From positions 1-64,000 of the forward strand of contig CAMCYP010000006.1 in assembly GCA_945885345.1 (NCBI GenBank): 64,000 bases of DNA, written 5' to 3'. The DNA comes from Bordetella parapertussis. Its GTDB lineage: Bacteria; Pseudomonadota; Gammaproteobacteria; Burkholderiales; SG8-41. Below, piece by piece: positions 1 through 10,557 of this stretch; position 1 is the first letter of the stretch, and each line of letters starts with the position of its first letter. The position numbers and the translations under genes were made by a program. A model generated the notes under the pieces. That model saw only the letters and a list, made by a program, of their open reading frames with translations. It was not told where the DNA came from and did no database searches.

Positions 1-1
1 C

Positions 2-472
2 AATCCCGAAACCACCACCGGCGGCAATGCGCTGAAGTTCTACGCTTCGGTGCGTATCGACATCCGCCGCATCGGTTCGATCAAGCGGGGCGAAGAGGTT
101 ATCGGCTCCGAGACCCGTGCCAAGATCGTCAAGAACAAGGTGGCGCCGCCGTTCCGTCAGGCTGAATTCGACATTCTCTACGGCGAAGGCATTTCGCGCG
201 AAGGCGAGATCATCGAACTCGGCGTGATCCACAACATCATCGAAAAATCCGGGGCCTGGTATTCCTACGGCAAGGATCGTATTGGTCAAGGCAAGGACAA
301 CACCCGCGAGTACCTGAAGGAAAATCCGAAAATGGCCAACGAGATCGAAGCGCGGATCCGTGCTGCGGTCGGCGTTGCCGGTGGTCCGGCGGTGACAGGT
401 GAAGTCAAGAAACCGCCGCTGGAAGTGGTGGAGTCGGATCCGGTCGCGCGGAAAAAAGCTTCCGGGCAGTAA
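2..472 (+). CDS. recA: Recombinase RecA, C-terminal part (cut by window edge)
   Basis: RecA forms ATP-dependent filaments on single-stranded DNA, promotes strand exchange and triggers LexA cleavage. The first 156 visible residues follow the C-terminal half of E. coli RecA closely: the [18 protein letters not shown] stretch, then [18 protein letters not shown], then the GAWYSYG and IGQGKDN segments of the C-terminal domain. The reading frame is open from base 2, so the start and the Walker A region lie to the left of the window. The tail ends in a basic run rather than the acidic tail of E. coli RecA. recX follows after 30 bases, the usual arrangement. Confidence 0.97.
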   Translation, partial: NPETTTGGNALKFYASVRIDIRRIGSIKRGEEVIGSETRAKIVKNKVAPPFRQAEFDILYGEGISREGEIIELGVIHNIIEKSGAWYSYGKDRIGQGKDNTREYLKENPKMANEIEARIRAAVGVAGGPAVTGEVKKPPLEVVESDPVARKKASGQ

Positions 473-502
473 GGCCGGTCGCATCGGGCCGGCTGCGGCA
501 AC

Positions 503-976
503 ATGCCGGCATCCGATCGTAAAGAACCCAGCAGTCTCAGGGCCCGTGCACTTAGGCACTTGGCGCGGCGCGAGTATACCCGTCACGAGTTGACGATAAA
601 GCTCGCGCCGCACGCTGAGTCACCCGAAGAAATCGCCCAGGTCCTGGATGACTTTACGCAGCGCGGCTGGCTGTCGGAGCAGCGAGCGGCAGAACAGATG
701 GTGCATGCGCGGCGCAGCCGGTACGGCATGGCGCGCATCCGCCGCGATCTGGAAGCAAAAGGTGTGGACGCCGAGGTAGTCAGTACTACGGTTGCAGCGC
801 TGAAGGATGGTGAACTGGATGCGGCGCGTGCGGTGTGGCGCCGCAGATTCAAGGCGCTGCCGGCGGATGCTGCGGAACGCGCGAAGCAGGGGCGGTTTTT
901 ACTGGGGCGCGGGTTCAGCACTGAAGTCATCACGAAATTGTTGCGCGGTTTGGCGAAAGACGAAGCGGAAGAGTGA
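503..976 (+). CDS. recX: Regulatory protein RecX
   Basis: RecX binds RecA filaments and restrains their extension and activity. The 157-residue product has the normal RecX length and build: short helical repeats rich in Arg and Leu, with LRARALRHLARREYTRHEL near the start, a GWLSEQRAAEQMVHAR segment in the middle and a FLLGRGFSTEVITKLLRG segment near the end. It lies 30 bases behind recA on the same strand, and this linkage is common in proteobacteria, so the two are probably cotranscribed. The ATG has only a weak ribosome binding site, which would keep RecX low relative to RecA; that last point is inference. Confidence 0.93.
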   Translation: MPASDRKEPSSLRARALRHLARREYTRHELTIKLAPHAESPEEIAQVLDDFTQRGWLSEQRAAEQMVHARRSRYGMARIRRDLEAKGVDAEVVSTTVAALKDGELDAARAVWRRRFKALPADAAERAKQGRFLLGRGFSTEVITKLLRGLAKDEAEE

Positions 977-990
977 TCGGGAGAATAAAG

Positions 991-1209
991 ATGGTTAGAG
1001 AAATGTTTAAAAACAAGGACTTGATCGTATTCTGGACAGCAATGACCATTGCCGCCTGCGATCTGCTGTCATCCGGTTTTTTTGCGATCCAGGAAGTGGT
1101 TGCGGCCCCTGCGCACATCACTGCTCCTGCTACAGCGCAAGCGGCTAACGCACAGGACGCCGCTGAGCAGCGCTGGGTGGAGCGCATGGCACGTCTCAGC
1201 ACGCGCTGA
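991..1209 (+). CDS. Small single-span membrane or secreted protein, unknown function
   Basis: A 72-residue protein between recX and alaS. I chose the ATG at 991 over the in-frame GTG at 973 because GGGAG at 979-983 sits at good spacing before 991 and because 973 would overlap the recX stop. The N-terminus is basic (MVREMFKNKDL), then comes a hydrophobic stretch at about residues 11-30, then an Ala-rich segment and a charged tail. This could be a membrane anchor or an uncleaved signal. I recognise no family. The good ribosome binding site supports a real gene. Confidence 0.6.
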   Translation: MVREMFKNKDLIVFWTAMTIAACDLLSSGFFAIQEVVAAPAHITAPATAQAANAQDAAEQRWVERMARLSTR

Positions 1210-1238
1210 GTGTGCCGATCCAGGTCGCCGGACCTTAA

Positions 1239-4270
<3,032 letters not shown>

Positions 4271-4399
4271 ACAGCGCTTTCGGTCGTTTTCACGGCATCC
4301 GGCGGGGTTGTGTCCGCATGTTGATGTTTCTGGCATGTTTGCGTGACTGATACGGCGTTTTTCTTTTCCCGTTTCCGTTTTTTCCAGTAGGCTGGGTGT

Positions 4400-6208
4400 G
4401 TGAGTATCCGTGCCCGACTATTGCTGCTGATCCTGTTTGCCACGCTGACCCCGGCGCTGGTGAGCGTGTTTCATTTTGTCGAGCGCCGCGATGCTGAAGT
4501 TGCCGAGGCATCACGCCGGCTGTCCACCGAGGCTGGACGTGTGGCGCTGGAGCTGAGGGAAATGGTCCGCGGTACCGCGCAGCTGCATTACGGCCTGTCG
4601 CGTGCGCGCGATTTCGACAAGCCGGACAAGGCGGCATGCTCCCTGTTCCTGAATGATGTGCTGAAGGAACATCCGCAGTACACGGGAATACTCACCATCC
4701 TGCCGGACGGCAAACTGTACTGCGATTCGCTGCGCACCGGGCGCAAGCTGGATCTTACCGATCGCGGTTATTTCCAGGCGGTGATGAAACCGGGCGCTCC
4801 TCCGCTTGCCGTTGAACCGGTATTCGGACGTCTGACCGGCATTGCGGTGCTGCAGGTGGCCTATGCCGTGCGGCGTGAGAAGGGCGAGCCGCGGTTCGTG
4901 CTGCTGGCCTCGCTGAATCTCGAGGATTTCATGCGGACGCGTGCAAAAACCCTGCCCTTCGATGGCGCGGTGATCGCATTGATGGACAGCAAGGGGATGA
5001 TCCTGTCGTGGAACCCTGATGGCGGGAAATTGCCCGGCACATCCATCGCCGATACGCCGCTGGCCCGCTTTGCGCTGAACAGCCGCGGCAAGGATGTGCA
5101 GGACAACATCACTGTTGGCGGTGTGTCCCGAATCTGGGCCGTAAGCGATTTGCCGGAATTTCCGGAAGCCGGGCTGCGAGTCCTGGTCGGTGTAGCCCGC
5201 ACGGATCTGCTCACGGCGGCAAACCGCAACCTGAAACAGGCACTGACGGCCCTGATGATTGTGCTGTTACTGGTGGTTGTCGGGGCCTGGACGCTGTCCG
5301 AACTGGGCATTCGCCGCCAGATTGCGCGCATTAACGCGGCGGTCACCCGCTTCAGCGGGGGGGACTTCAGTGCGCGCATCGGCAAACCCTACCCGCGCGG
5401 TGAAATCGGCGGATTGATGGCGGCCCTCGACCATGAATTCGGCCTGATGCAGGAGCAGCGCAATGTGATCGAGCGCATGAATGTCGACCTTGAGCAGCGG
5501 GTGACGGAGCGCACTGCGCAGCTGGAAGCGATCAACCAGGAGCTGGAATCGTTTTCGTATTCGGTGTCCCACGATCTGCGCATGCCCTTGCGCCATATCG
5601 ACGGGTACATTGAATTGCTGACCGGCGAGACCAAGGGCAGGTTGACCGCGGAGGCGCAGCGCTATCTGCAAGTGGTGACCGATGCCAGCCGAAAAATGGG
5701 CCAGCTCATTGATGACCTGCTGGCGTTTTCGCGCATGGGGCGCACCGAGATTGTTGAGGGCGATGTGGCGCTCGACGCGCTGGTGCGGGAAACCATTCAT
5801 GCCCTGGAGTCCGACACCCGGCAGCGCAACATCGTCTGGACTGTCCCGCCGCTGCCGCTGGTCCGCGGTGATGCGGCCATGCTCAAACAGGTATTTGCCA
5901 ACCTGCTCGGCAATGCGGTGAAATATACCCGTCCCCGCGATCCGGCGCAGATTGAGGTGGGCTGCCTGGGCGAGGAGGAAGGCCGGCTGATCCTGTTTGT
6001 ACGCGACAACGGAGTCGGATTTGAAATGAAATACGCGGATAAACTGTTTGGCGTGTTCCAGCGCATGCATCGCGCGGACCAGTTCGAGGGCACCGGCATC
6101 GGGCTGGCTAATGTCCTGCGCATCATTACCCGGCACGGCGGCCGGGTCTGGGCCGAGGCCACGCTGGACCGGGGTGCGGCATTTTATTTCACGCTGCGCG
6201 CGGCATGA
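4400..6208 (+). CDS. Membrane sensor histidine kinase with periplasmic sensing domain
   Basis: A 602-residue kinase. Transmembrane helix 1 is at about residues 7-26. A large periplasmic domain follows (about 27-270), Cache-like in length and placing. Helix 2 (about 275-296) leads into a HAMP linker and a short coiled coil (NVIERMNVDLEQRVTERTAQ). The HisKA box ESFSYSVSHDLRMPLRHIDG places the phosphorylated histidine at 391. The ATP-binding domain has the N box (LLGNAVKYT), G1 (DNGVGF) and GTGIGLANV. Kinases of this type, which continue straight from a helical linker, often pair with a stand-alone receiver like the next gene. GTG is the start. The signal cannot be told from sequence. Confidence 0.92.
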   Translation: MSIRARLLLLILFATLTPALVSVFHFVERRDAEVAEASRRLSTEAGRVALELREMVRGTAQLHYGLSRARDFDKPDKAACSLFLNDVLKEHPQYTGILTILPDGKLYCDSLRTGRKLDLTDRGYFQAVMKPGAPPLAVEPVFGRLTGIAVLQVAYAVRREKGEPRFVLLASLNLEDFMRTRAKTLPFDGAVIALMDSKGMILSWNPDGGKLPGTSIADTPLARFALNSRGKDVQDNITVGGVSRIWAVSDLPEFPEAGLRVLVGVARTDLLTAANRNLKQALTALMIVLLLVVVGAWTLSELGIRRQIARINAAVTRFSGGDFSARIGKPYPRGEIGGLMAALDHEFGLMQEQRNVIERMNVDLEQRVTERTAQLEAINQELESFSYSVSHDLRMPLRHIDGYIELLTGETKGRLTAEAQRYLQVVTDASRKMGQLIDDLLAFSRMGRTEIVEGDVALDALVRETIHALESDTRQRNIVWTVPPLPLVRGDAAMLKQVFANLLGNAVKYTRPRDPAQIEVGCLGEEEGRLILFVRDNGVGFEMKYADKLFGVFQRMHRADQFEGTGIGLANVLRIITRHGGRVWAEATLDRGAAFYFTLRAA

Positions 6209-6238
6209 CCGACCGCGCATGTGATTGAGGAGAACAAC

Positions 6239-6700
6239 ATCAATACGCTGGCCCGCATCCTGCTCGTTGAAGACAATCCCCACGACGCCGAACTGACGCT
6301 GAAGGCGCTGTCCAGCATGGCCAATGAGGTGCTGCATCTGTGGGACGGCGCCGAGGCCCTGGATTACCTGTACCGGCGCGGTGAATTTTCCGGACGGCCT
6401 GTTGGTAACCCCGCAGTGGTGCTGCTGGACCTGAAGATGCCCCGCGTCGACGGCATTGAGGTGCTGCGCCAGTTGAAGGGGGATCCGGAACTGAAAAAAA
6501 TTCCGGTGGTGATAATGACATCCTCGCGCGAAGACCAGGACCTGAACAATTGTTACGACCTCAGCATCAATGCCTATGTCGTCAAGCCGGTGAAATTCCA
6601 GGAATTCGTCGAGGCGGTGAAGCAGGTCGGCGCATTCTGGGCGGTGCTGAATGAACTGCCGCCGGGCAGTGTGTTCAAGCGCGACGGGCGCGGCCAGTAG
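6239..6700 (+). CDS. Single-domain response regulator (Rcp1-like receiver)
   Basis: A stand-alone receiver without an output domain, 13 bases or more behind the kinase and almost certainly its partner. Acidic pair in LLVEDNPHDAELT, phosphorylation site Asp in VVLLDLKMPRVDG, Ser/Thr in VIMTSS and Lys in AYVVKPVKF are all present. Such receivers act through protein contact or phosphorelay. The start is unusual. An open frame begins at GTG 6221 without a ribosome binding site, whereas GAGGAG at 6227-6232 sits six bases before the codon ATC at 6239, exactly where an ATG is expected. I give 6239; 6221 is the conservative alternative. Confidence 0.88.
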   Translation: MNTLARILLVEDNPHDAELTLKALSSMANEVLHLWDGAEALDYLYRRGEFSGRPVGNPAVVLLDLKMPRVDGIEVLRQLKGDPELKKIPVVIMTSSREDQDLNNCYDLSINAYVVKPVKFQEFVEAVKQVGAFWAVLNELPPGSVFKRDGRGQ

Positions 6701-6706
6701 GCGCCT

Positions 6707-8122
6707 TCAGAAAGGCAGGGCGGCGTCCGGCTTGACGGCGAGCAGGGCGCGGCGGAAATCTTCCTGGATGCGGCGCAAGGCTGCCTCGTTGTCGGCCTCG
6801 AAGCGCAGCACGATGATCGGCGTGGTATTGGACGGCCGCGCCAGGCCGAAGCCGTCGGCATATTCCACGCGCAGGCCGTCAATGGTGATGATTTCCTGCG
6901 CACCGGTGAACTTCGCGGTTTTCTGCAATTCATCCATCAGCGTGTAGTTTTCGCCTTCATTCAACGGCCATTGCAGCTCCGGCGTGTTGATCGCATCGGG
7001 CAGGGCTTCCAGCACTGCACCGGGATTGACGCTGCGGCTGAGGATTTCCAGCAGGCGCGCGCCGGCGTACATGCCGTCGTCAAAGCCGTACCAGCGCTCC
7101 TTGAAAAAAATATGCCCGCTCATTTCGCCGGCCAGCGGCGCGCCGCTTTCCTTCAATTTTTTCTTGATGAAGGAATGCCCGGTTTTCCACAGCAGCGGTT
7201 TGCCGCCGTGCTTGCGGATCCAGGCGAACAGGTGACGGGTGCATTTGACGTCGAAAATGATTTCGGCGCCGGGCTCGCGTGACAGCACGTCGGCGGCAAA
7301 CAGCATCAGCTGGCGGTCGGGATAGATGATTTTTCCCGATTTGGTGACCACACCCAGCCGGTCGCCATCGCCGTCGAAGGCCAGCCCGAGTTCGGCATCA
7401 CCGGCACGCAATGCCGTAATCAGGTCCTGCAGGTTTTTCGGCTGCGACGGATCGGGGTGATGATTCGGGAAGTTGCCGTCGACTTCACAGTAAAGTTCCT
7501 CCACCGTGCAGCCCAGCCGGCGGTAGAGCTCCGGCGCGGTGGCGCCGGCGACGCCGTTGCCGCAATCGACGGCGATGCGCATCGGTCGCGCGAGCTTGAT
7601 CGAGTCTGTGATGCGCGAGTCGGTGATACGCGAACCGGTGATGCGTTCGAGGTAGGCGGCGCGGATGTCATGAGTGCGGTAGCTGCCGGCGCCGCTGCTG
7701 AGGTCGTTGTCGAGCAGCCGCTGGCGCAGGGCCTGTATTGCATCGCCGGCGAGCGTGTCGCCGGCGAGCATCATTTTCAGGCCGTTGTATTGCGGCGGAT
7801 TGTGCGAGCCGGTGACCATCACGCCGGACAGCGTGTCGAGTACGTGCGCGGCGAAATACAGCATCGGCGTGGCGACCTGGCCGACATCAATGACATCAAC
7901 GCCGCTGGCCTGCAGGCCGCGCGCCAGTGCCGCCGCGAGTGCCGGACCGGAGAGGCGGCCGTCGCGGCCGATGACGACACGGCTGCGACCCCGAGCCAGC
8001 GCTTCGGCTCCGATGGCGCGACCGATGGCTTCGGTACCTTCGACAGTTAATGTTTTCCCGACGATGCCGCGGATGTCGTAGGCCTTGAAAATTGCGGCCG
8101 GTGGGGTATTCGAAGCGGTCAT
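6707..8122 (-). CDS. algC: Phosphomannomutase/phosphoglucomutase
   Basis: Interconverts hexose 1- and 6-phosphates for LPS, exopolysaccharide and glycogen precursors. The 471-residue product has all family marks in order: FKAYDIRGI at the start, the phosphoserine loop TGSHNPP (Ser106), the metal loop DGDGDR, and the sugar-binding segment GEMSGHIFF. Between the first two domains, before PMRIAVDCGNGVAG, the chain carries three copies of a five-residue unit, ITGSR-ITDSR-ITDS, encoded by a 15-base tandem repeat at 7601-7645 that homologues such as P. aeruginosa AlgC lack. The insertion is in frame and should be a surface loop, so activity is probably kept. Confidence 0.94.
   Translation of the reverse strand: MTASNTPPAAIFKAYDIRGIVGKTLTVEGTEAIGRAIGAEALARGRSRVVIGRDGRLSGPALAAALARGLQASGVDVIDVGQVATPMLYFAAHVLDTLSGVMVTGSHNPPQYNGLKMMLAGDTLAGDAIQALRQRLLDNDLSSGAGSYRTHDIRAAYLERITGSRITDSRITDSIKLARPMRIAVDCGNGVAGATAPELYRRLGCTVEELYCEVDGNFPNHHPDPSQPKNLQDLITALRAGDAELGLAFDGDGDRLGVVTKSGKIIYPDRQLMLFAADVLSREPGAEIIFDVKCTRHLFAWIRKHGGKPLLWKTGHSFIKKKLKESGAPLAGEMSGHIFFKERWYGFDDGMYAGARLLEILSRSVNPGAVLEALPDAINTPELQWPLNEGENYTLMDELQKTAKFTGAQEIITIDGLRVEYADGFGLARPSNTTPIIVLRFEADNEAALRRIQEDFRRALLAVKPDAALPF
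7601..7645 (-). repeat. Three tandem 15-base units inside the algC gene
   Basis: Units at 7601-7615, 7616-7630 and 7631-7645 read CGAGTCTGTGATGCG, CGAGTCGGTGATACG and CGAACCGGTGATGCG on the plus strand, differing by two or three bases from neighbour to neighbour. They encode an R-I-T-D/G-S unit three times. This looks like slippage or unequal crossing-over within the coding sequence. Confidence 0.9.
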
Positions 8123-8123
8123 A

Positions 8124-8149
8124 AAAATATCAATAAAAACAATTAGTTA
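8124..8149 (-). repeat. AT-rich intergenic element, copy A
   Basis: Lies directly before the algC start. On the minus strand it contains TAATTGTTTTTATTGATATT. Bases 8124-8145 are identical over 22 positions to 12073-12094. It fills most of the gap between the YheT-family gene and algC. Confidence 0.8.
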
Positions 8150-8158
8150 CGTATTCTA

Positions 8159-9145
8159 TCATGGTGTGCTCAGGAATTCGAGCACGGTCTCTGGCAGCCA
8201 GGTAAGCGCGCCGCTGTCGTCGGGAAATCCGACGTGGCCGCCTTCGTCGGGAAACACCGCGGTCACCGCTGCAGGCAGCTTCCGGGGGTCCGGCAGCGCG
8301 GCTGCGGGCAGAAAGGGGTCATTGCGCGCATTGAGCAGCAGCGTCGGTACCACGATGTGCGCAAGATGCGGCTTGCTGCTGGCGCGGGTGTAGTAGTCAT
8401 CGACGTCTTTGAAACCATGCAGCCGCGAGGTGACCCGGTCGTCGAATTCACGCAAGGTGCGCGCGGTGCGCAGGCCGGCTTCGTCAAACAGTCCGGGATG
8501 GCGGCGCAGCTTGGCCAGCGATTTTCGTTTCATCGTGGCCAGGAAGTTGTTGGTGTAAACGATGTTGAAGCCCTGTTCCAGTGCATCACCGGCCGCATGC
8601 AGATCCACCGGCGCGGAAATTGCCGCGGCGCGCTGCACAACTGCGTGTGCATCCCCCTGCTGTTCACCCAGCCATTTCAGCAGCGCATTGCCGCCGAGAG
8701 AAACGCCTGCAGCATGCAGCGGTGCGCCATGTTGCTGTTGCAGGCGGCGCAGGATCCAGTCGATTTCAGCGCTGTCGCCGGAATGGTAGGCGCGCGGCAG
8801 GCGGTTCAGTTCGCCGCTGCAGCCGCGGAAATGCACTACAACACCGCGCCAGCCGCGGGCGACGGCAGCATGCATCAGCGCACGCGCATAGTGACTGCGT
8901 GAACTGCCTTCGAGGCCGTGAAACAGCACCAGCAGCGGCCGCTCTTCACCGCACCCCTCAATCCGCAATCCTGAATCCTGGCCTTCAGTCCAGTCGAGAT
9001 CAATGAAGTCATCGTCCGGCGTATCCCAGCGCTCACGGCGATAGTCGACAGCAGGACGGCGTGCCAGCAGCGCCGGGTACAGTGTCTGCAGGTTGCCGCC
9101 AGGCAGCCAGAACGGAGCCCGGTATGCGGGTTGTGATGAGGCCAT
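8159..9145 (-). CDS. Alpha/beta hydrolase of the YheT family
   Basis: A 328-residue serine hydrolase; the family is related to esterases and the cellular substrate is not established. Oxyanion and nucleophile regions are clear: FHGLEGSS at 75-82 and GVSLGG with Ser149; the late acid is in NARNDPF and the histidine in EGGHVGF. FWLPGGNLQTLYP near the start is typical of the family. The frame stays open upstream to 9286, but that extension overlaps the divergent gene at 9259, so I take the ATG at 9145, which gives the usual N-terminus. It reads toward algC, 36 bases away. Confidence 0.9.
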   Translation of the reverse strand: MASSQPAYRAPFWLPGGNLQTLYPALLARRPAVDYRRERWDTPDDDFIDLDWTEGQDSGLRIEGCGEERPLLVLFHGLEGSSRSHYARALMHAAVARGWRGVVVHFRGCSGELNRLPRAYHSGDSAEIDWILRRLQQQHGAPLHAAGVSLGGNALLKWLGEQQGDAHAVVQRAAAISAPVDLHAAGDALEQGFNIVYTNNFLATMKRKSLAKLRRHPGLFDEAGLRTARTLREFDDRVTSRLHGFKDVDDYYTRASSKPHLAHIVVPTLLLNARNDPFLPAAALPDPRKLPAAVTAVFPDEGGHVGFPDDSGALTWLPETVLEFLSTP

Positions 9146-9258
9146 GGGCGAATGATAGGCGGTTTGGGTGACTGGTTTGCGACGGGTATGCGGGCATGCC
9201 ACAATCCCGGACAGATTCACCCGCAACAGCACCAATAACCATAAAGGGAGACAAGACC

Positions 9259-9603
9259 ATGAGTGATCCCGTGGCGCAAGGCACAAGCAACGACGACCGT
9301 AATCTGGCGATGCTGGCCCACCTGCTGGGCATCGTGTCCGGTTTTATTGGCGCGCTGATCATCTGGCTGATCAAGAAAGACCAGTCGGCCTTTATCGACG
9401 AGCAGGGCAAGGAGGCGCTGAATTTCCAGATCACCATACTGATCGGATTTGTGATTGCTGGAGTACTGACTGTCATCCTGATCGGCGCCTTGCTGATGCC
9501 GGTGCTGCTGGTGGCCAACCTGGTGTTCTGCATCATCGCGGCGGTCGCAGTATCCAAGGGTGAGCACTACAAATATCCGATTGCGATCCGGCTGTTGAAA
9601 TAA
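9259..9603 (+). CDS. DUF4870-type small membrane protein
   Basis: A 114-residue protein with three hydrophobic helices (about 19-43, 58-80 and 84-102) and the DUF4870 hallmarks: LAMLAHLLGI at the start, IKKDQSAFIDEQGKEALNFQ in the loop, and a short C-terminal YPIAIRLLK. The function of the family is unknown. The start is fixed by AGGGAG at 9245-9250, eight bases before ATG 9259; a longer frame from 9196 would overlap the divergent hydrolase. A strong terminator follows immediately. Confidence 0.88.
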   Translation: MSDPVAQGTSNDDRNLAMLAHLLGIVSGFIGALIIWLIKKDQSAFIDEQGKEALNFQITILIGFVIAGVLTVILIGALLMPVLLVANLVFCIIAAVAVSKGEHYKYPIAIRLLK

Positions 9604-9616
9604 AGAACGCAGTCGT

Positions 9617-9644
9617 AAAAAAGGGCCCCGCGGGGCCCTTTTTT
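9617..9644. terminator. Bidirectional intrinsic terminator
   Basis: A perfect palindrome, AAAAAAGGGCCCCG followed by CGGGGCCCTTTTTT, with A and T tracts on both sides. It serves the plus-strand DUF4870 gene and the minus-strand operon ending at 9674. Confidence 0.92.
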
Positions 9645-9673
9645 ATTGCCGTTGCCGGCTCAGTCGCTGCAGT

Positions 9674-10450
9674 TCAATTGCGGTACGAGGTGTCTGTGCG
9701 GTCAAGTTTGCGCAGCATCGCCGGCCATTCGAGCAGGCCGAAACGGCGGCGCACACCGGGCAGCATCAGGTTGTTGGTGTACTGGGTGACTTCCTGCGGC
9801 GGCAACTGCAGCTCGGTATTGCAGGACAGGGCCATCACCTGCAGTTGGCAGGCGCGCTCAAGGCGGTACATGTTGTTGAAGCATTCGGCGATGGTGGCAC
9901 CGGTGGTGAGCAGGCCGTGGTTGCGCAATACCATTGCTTCGCGGTTGCCGAGGTTTTCGACCAAACGTTCACGTTCTTCGAGGCGCAGTGCAACGCCTTC
10001 GTAGTCGTGATAAGCGATGTCGAGGAAACGCATCGACGATTGCGCGATCGGCATGATGCCGCATTTCATCGCGGATACCGCCATGCCGGCGAGGGTATGG
10101 GTATGAATGATGCAATCCACATCATGGCGTGCGGCATGCACGGCACTGTGGATCACAAAGCCGGCCTGGTTGACGCCGTATTCGGTGGCGTTAAACAGCA
10201 CATTACCTTCGAGGTCGATTTTCAGCATCGACGAGGCGGTCATTTCCTCGTAGAGCATGCCGTAGGGGTTGATCAGGAATTCATTGTGGGTGCCGGGCAC
10301 ACGCACGGAAATGTGGTTGGCGACCATTTCCACCATGCCGAATTCCGCCATCAGGCGATAGCAGGCGGCGAGATTGACGCGGGCTTCCCATTCTTCCTTG
10401 CTGACCTGTTCGCGTACCGGTTTGTTGACTTTGATGGCGGGTGCGTTCAT
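9674..10450 (-). CDS. Class II aldolase/adducin family protein
   Basis: A 258-residue zinc enzyme of the fuculose-1-phosphate aldolase/adducin family, whose members cleave or decarboxylate phosphorylated or free hydroxy acids. Metal ligands are His116 and His118 in IIHTHTLAG and His178 in LRNHGLL; ANHISVRVPG and INPYGMLYEEM shape the active site. I use the ATG at 10450 because AAAGGAG lies at proper spacing and the extension to 10507 has none. It is the last gene of the minus-strand unit that begins with the ComA-like gene. It lies about 110 bases behind the FAD dehydrogenase, 30 bases before the terminator. The substrate is unknown. Confidence 0.9.
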   Translation of the reverse strand: MNAPAIKVNKPVREQVSKEEWEARVNLAACYRLMAEFGMVEMVANHISVRVPGTHNEFLINPYGMLYEEMTASSMLKIDLEGNVLFNATEYGVNQAGFVIHSAVHAARHDVDCIIHTHTLAGMAVSAMKCGIMPIAQSSMRFLDIAYHDYEGVALRLEERERLVENLGNREAMVLRNHGLLTTGATIAECFNNMYRLERACQLQVMALSCNTELQLPPQEVTQYTNNLMLPGVRRRFGLLEWPAMLRKLDRTDTSYRN

Positions 10451-10557
10451 GGCGGACTCCTTTGGGGATCGTGCGCTGGATTCTACGCCCGGACCTGCCG
10501 GGCGCAAGGGTGTTGTCTCACAGTCTGGAACATGTGTATTGGGAGCGAGTTGTATTT

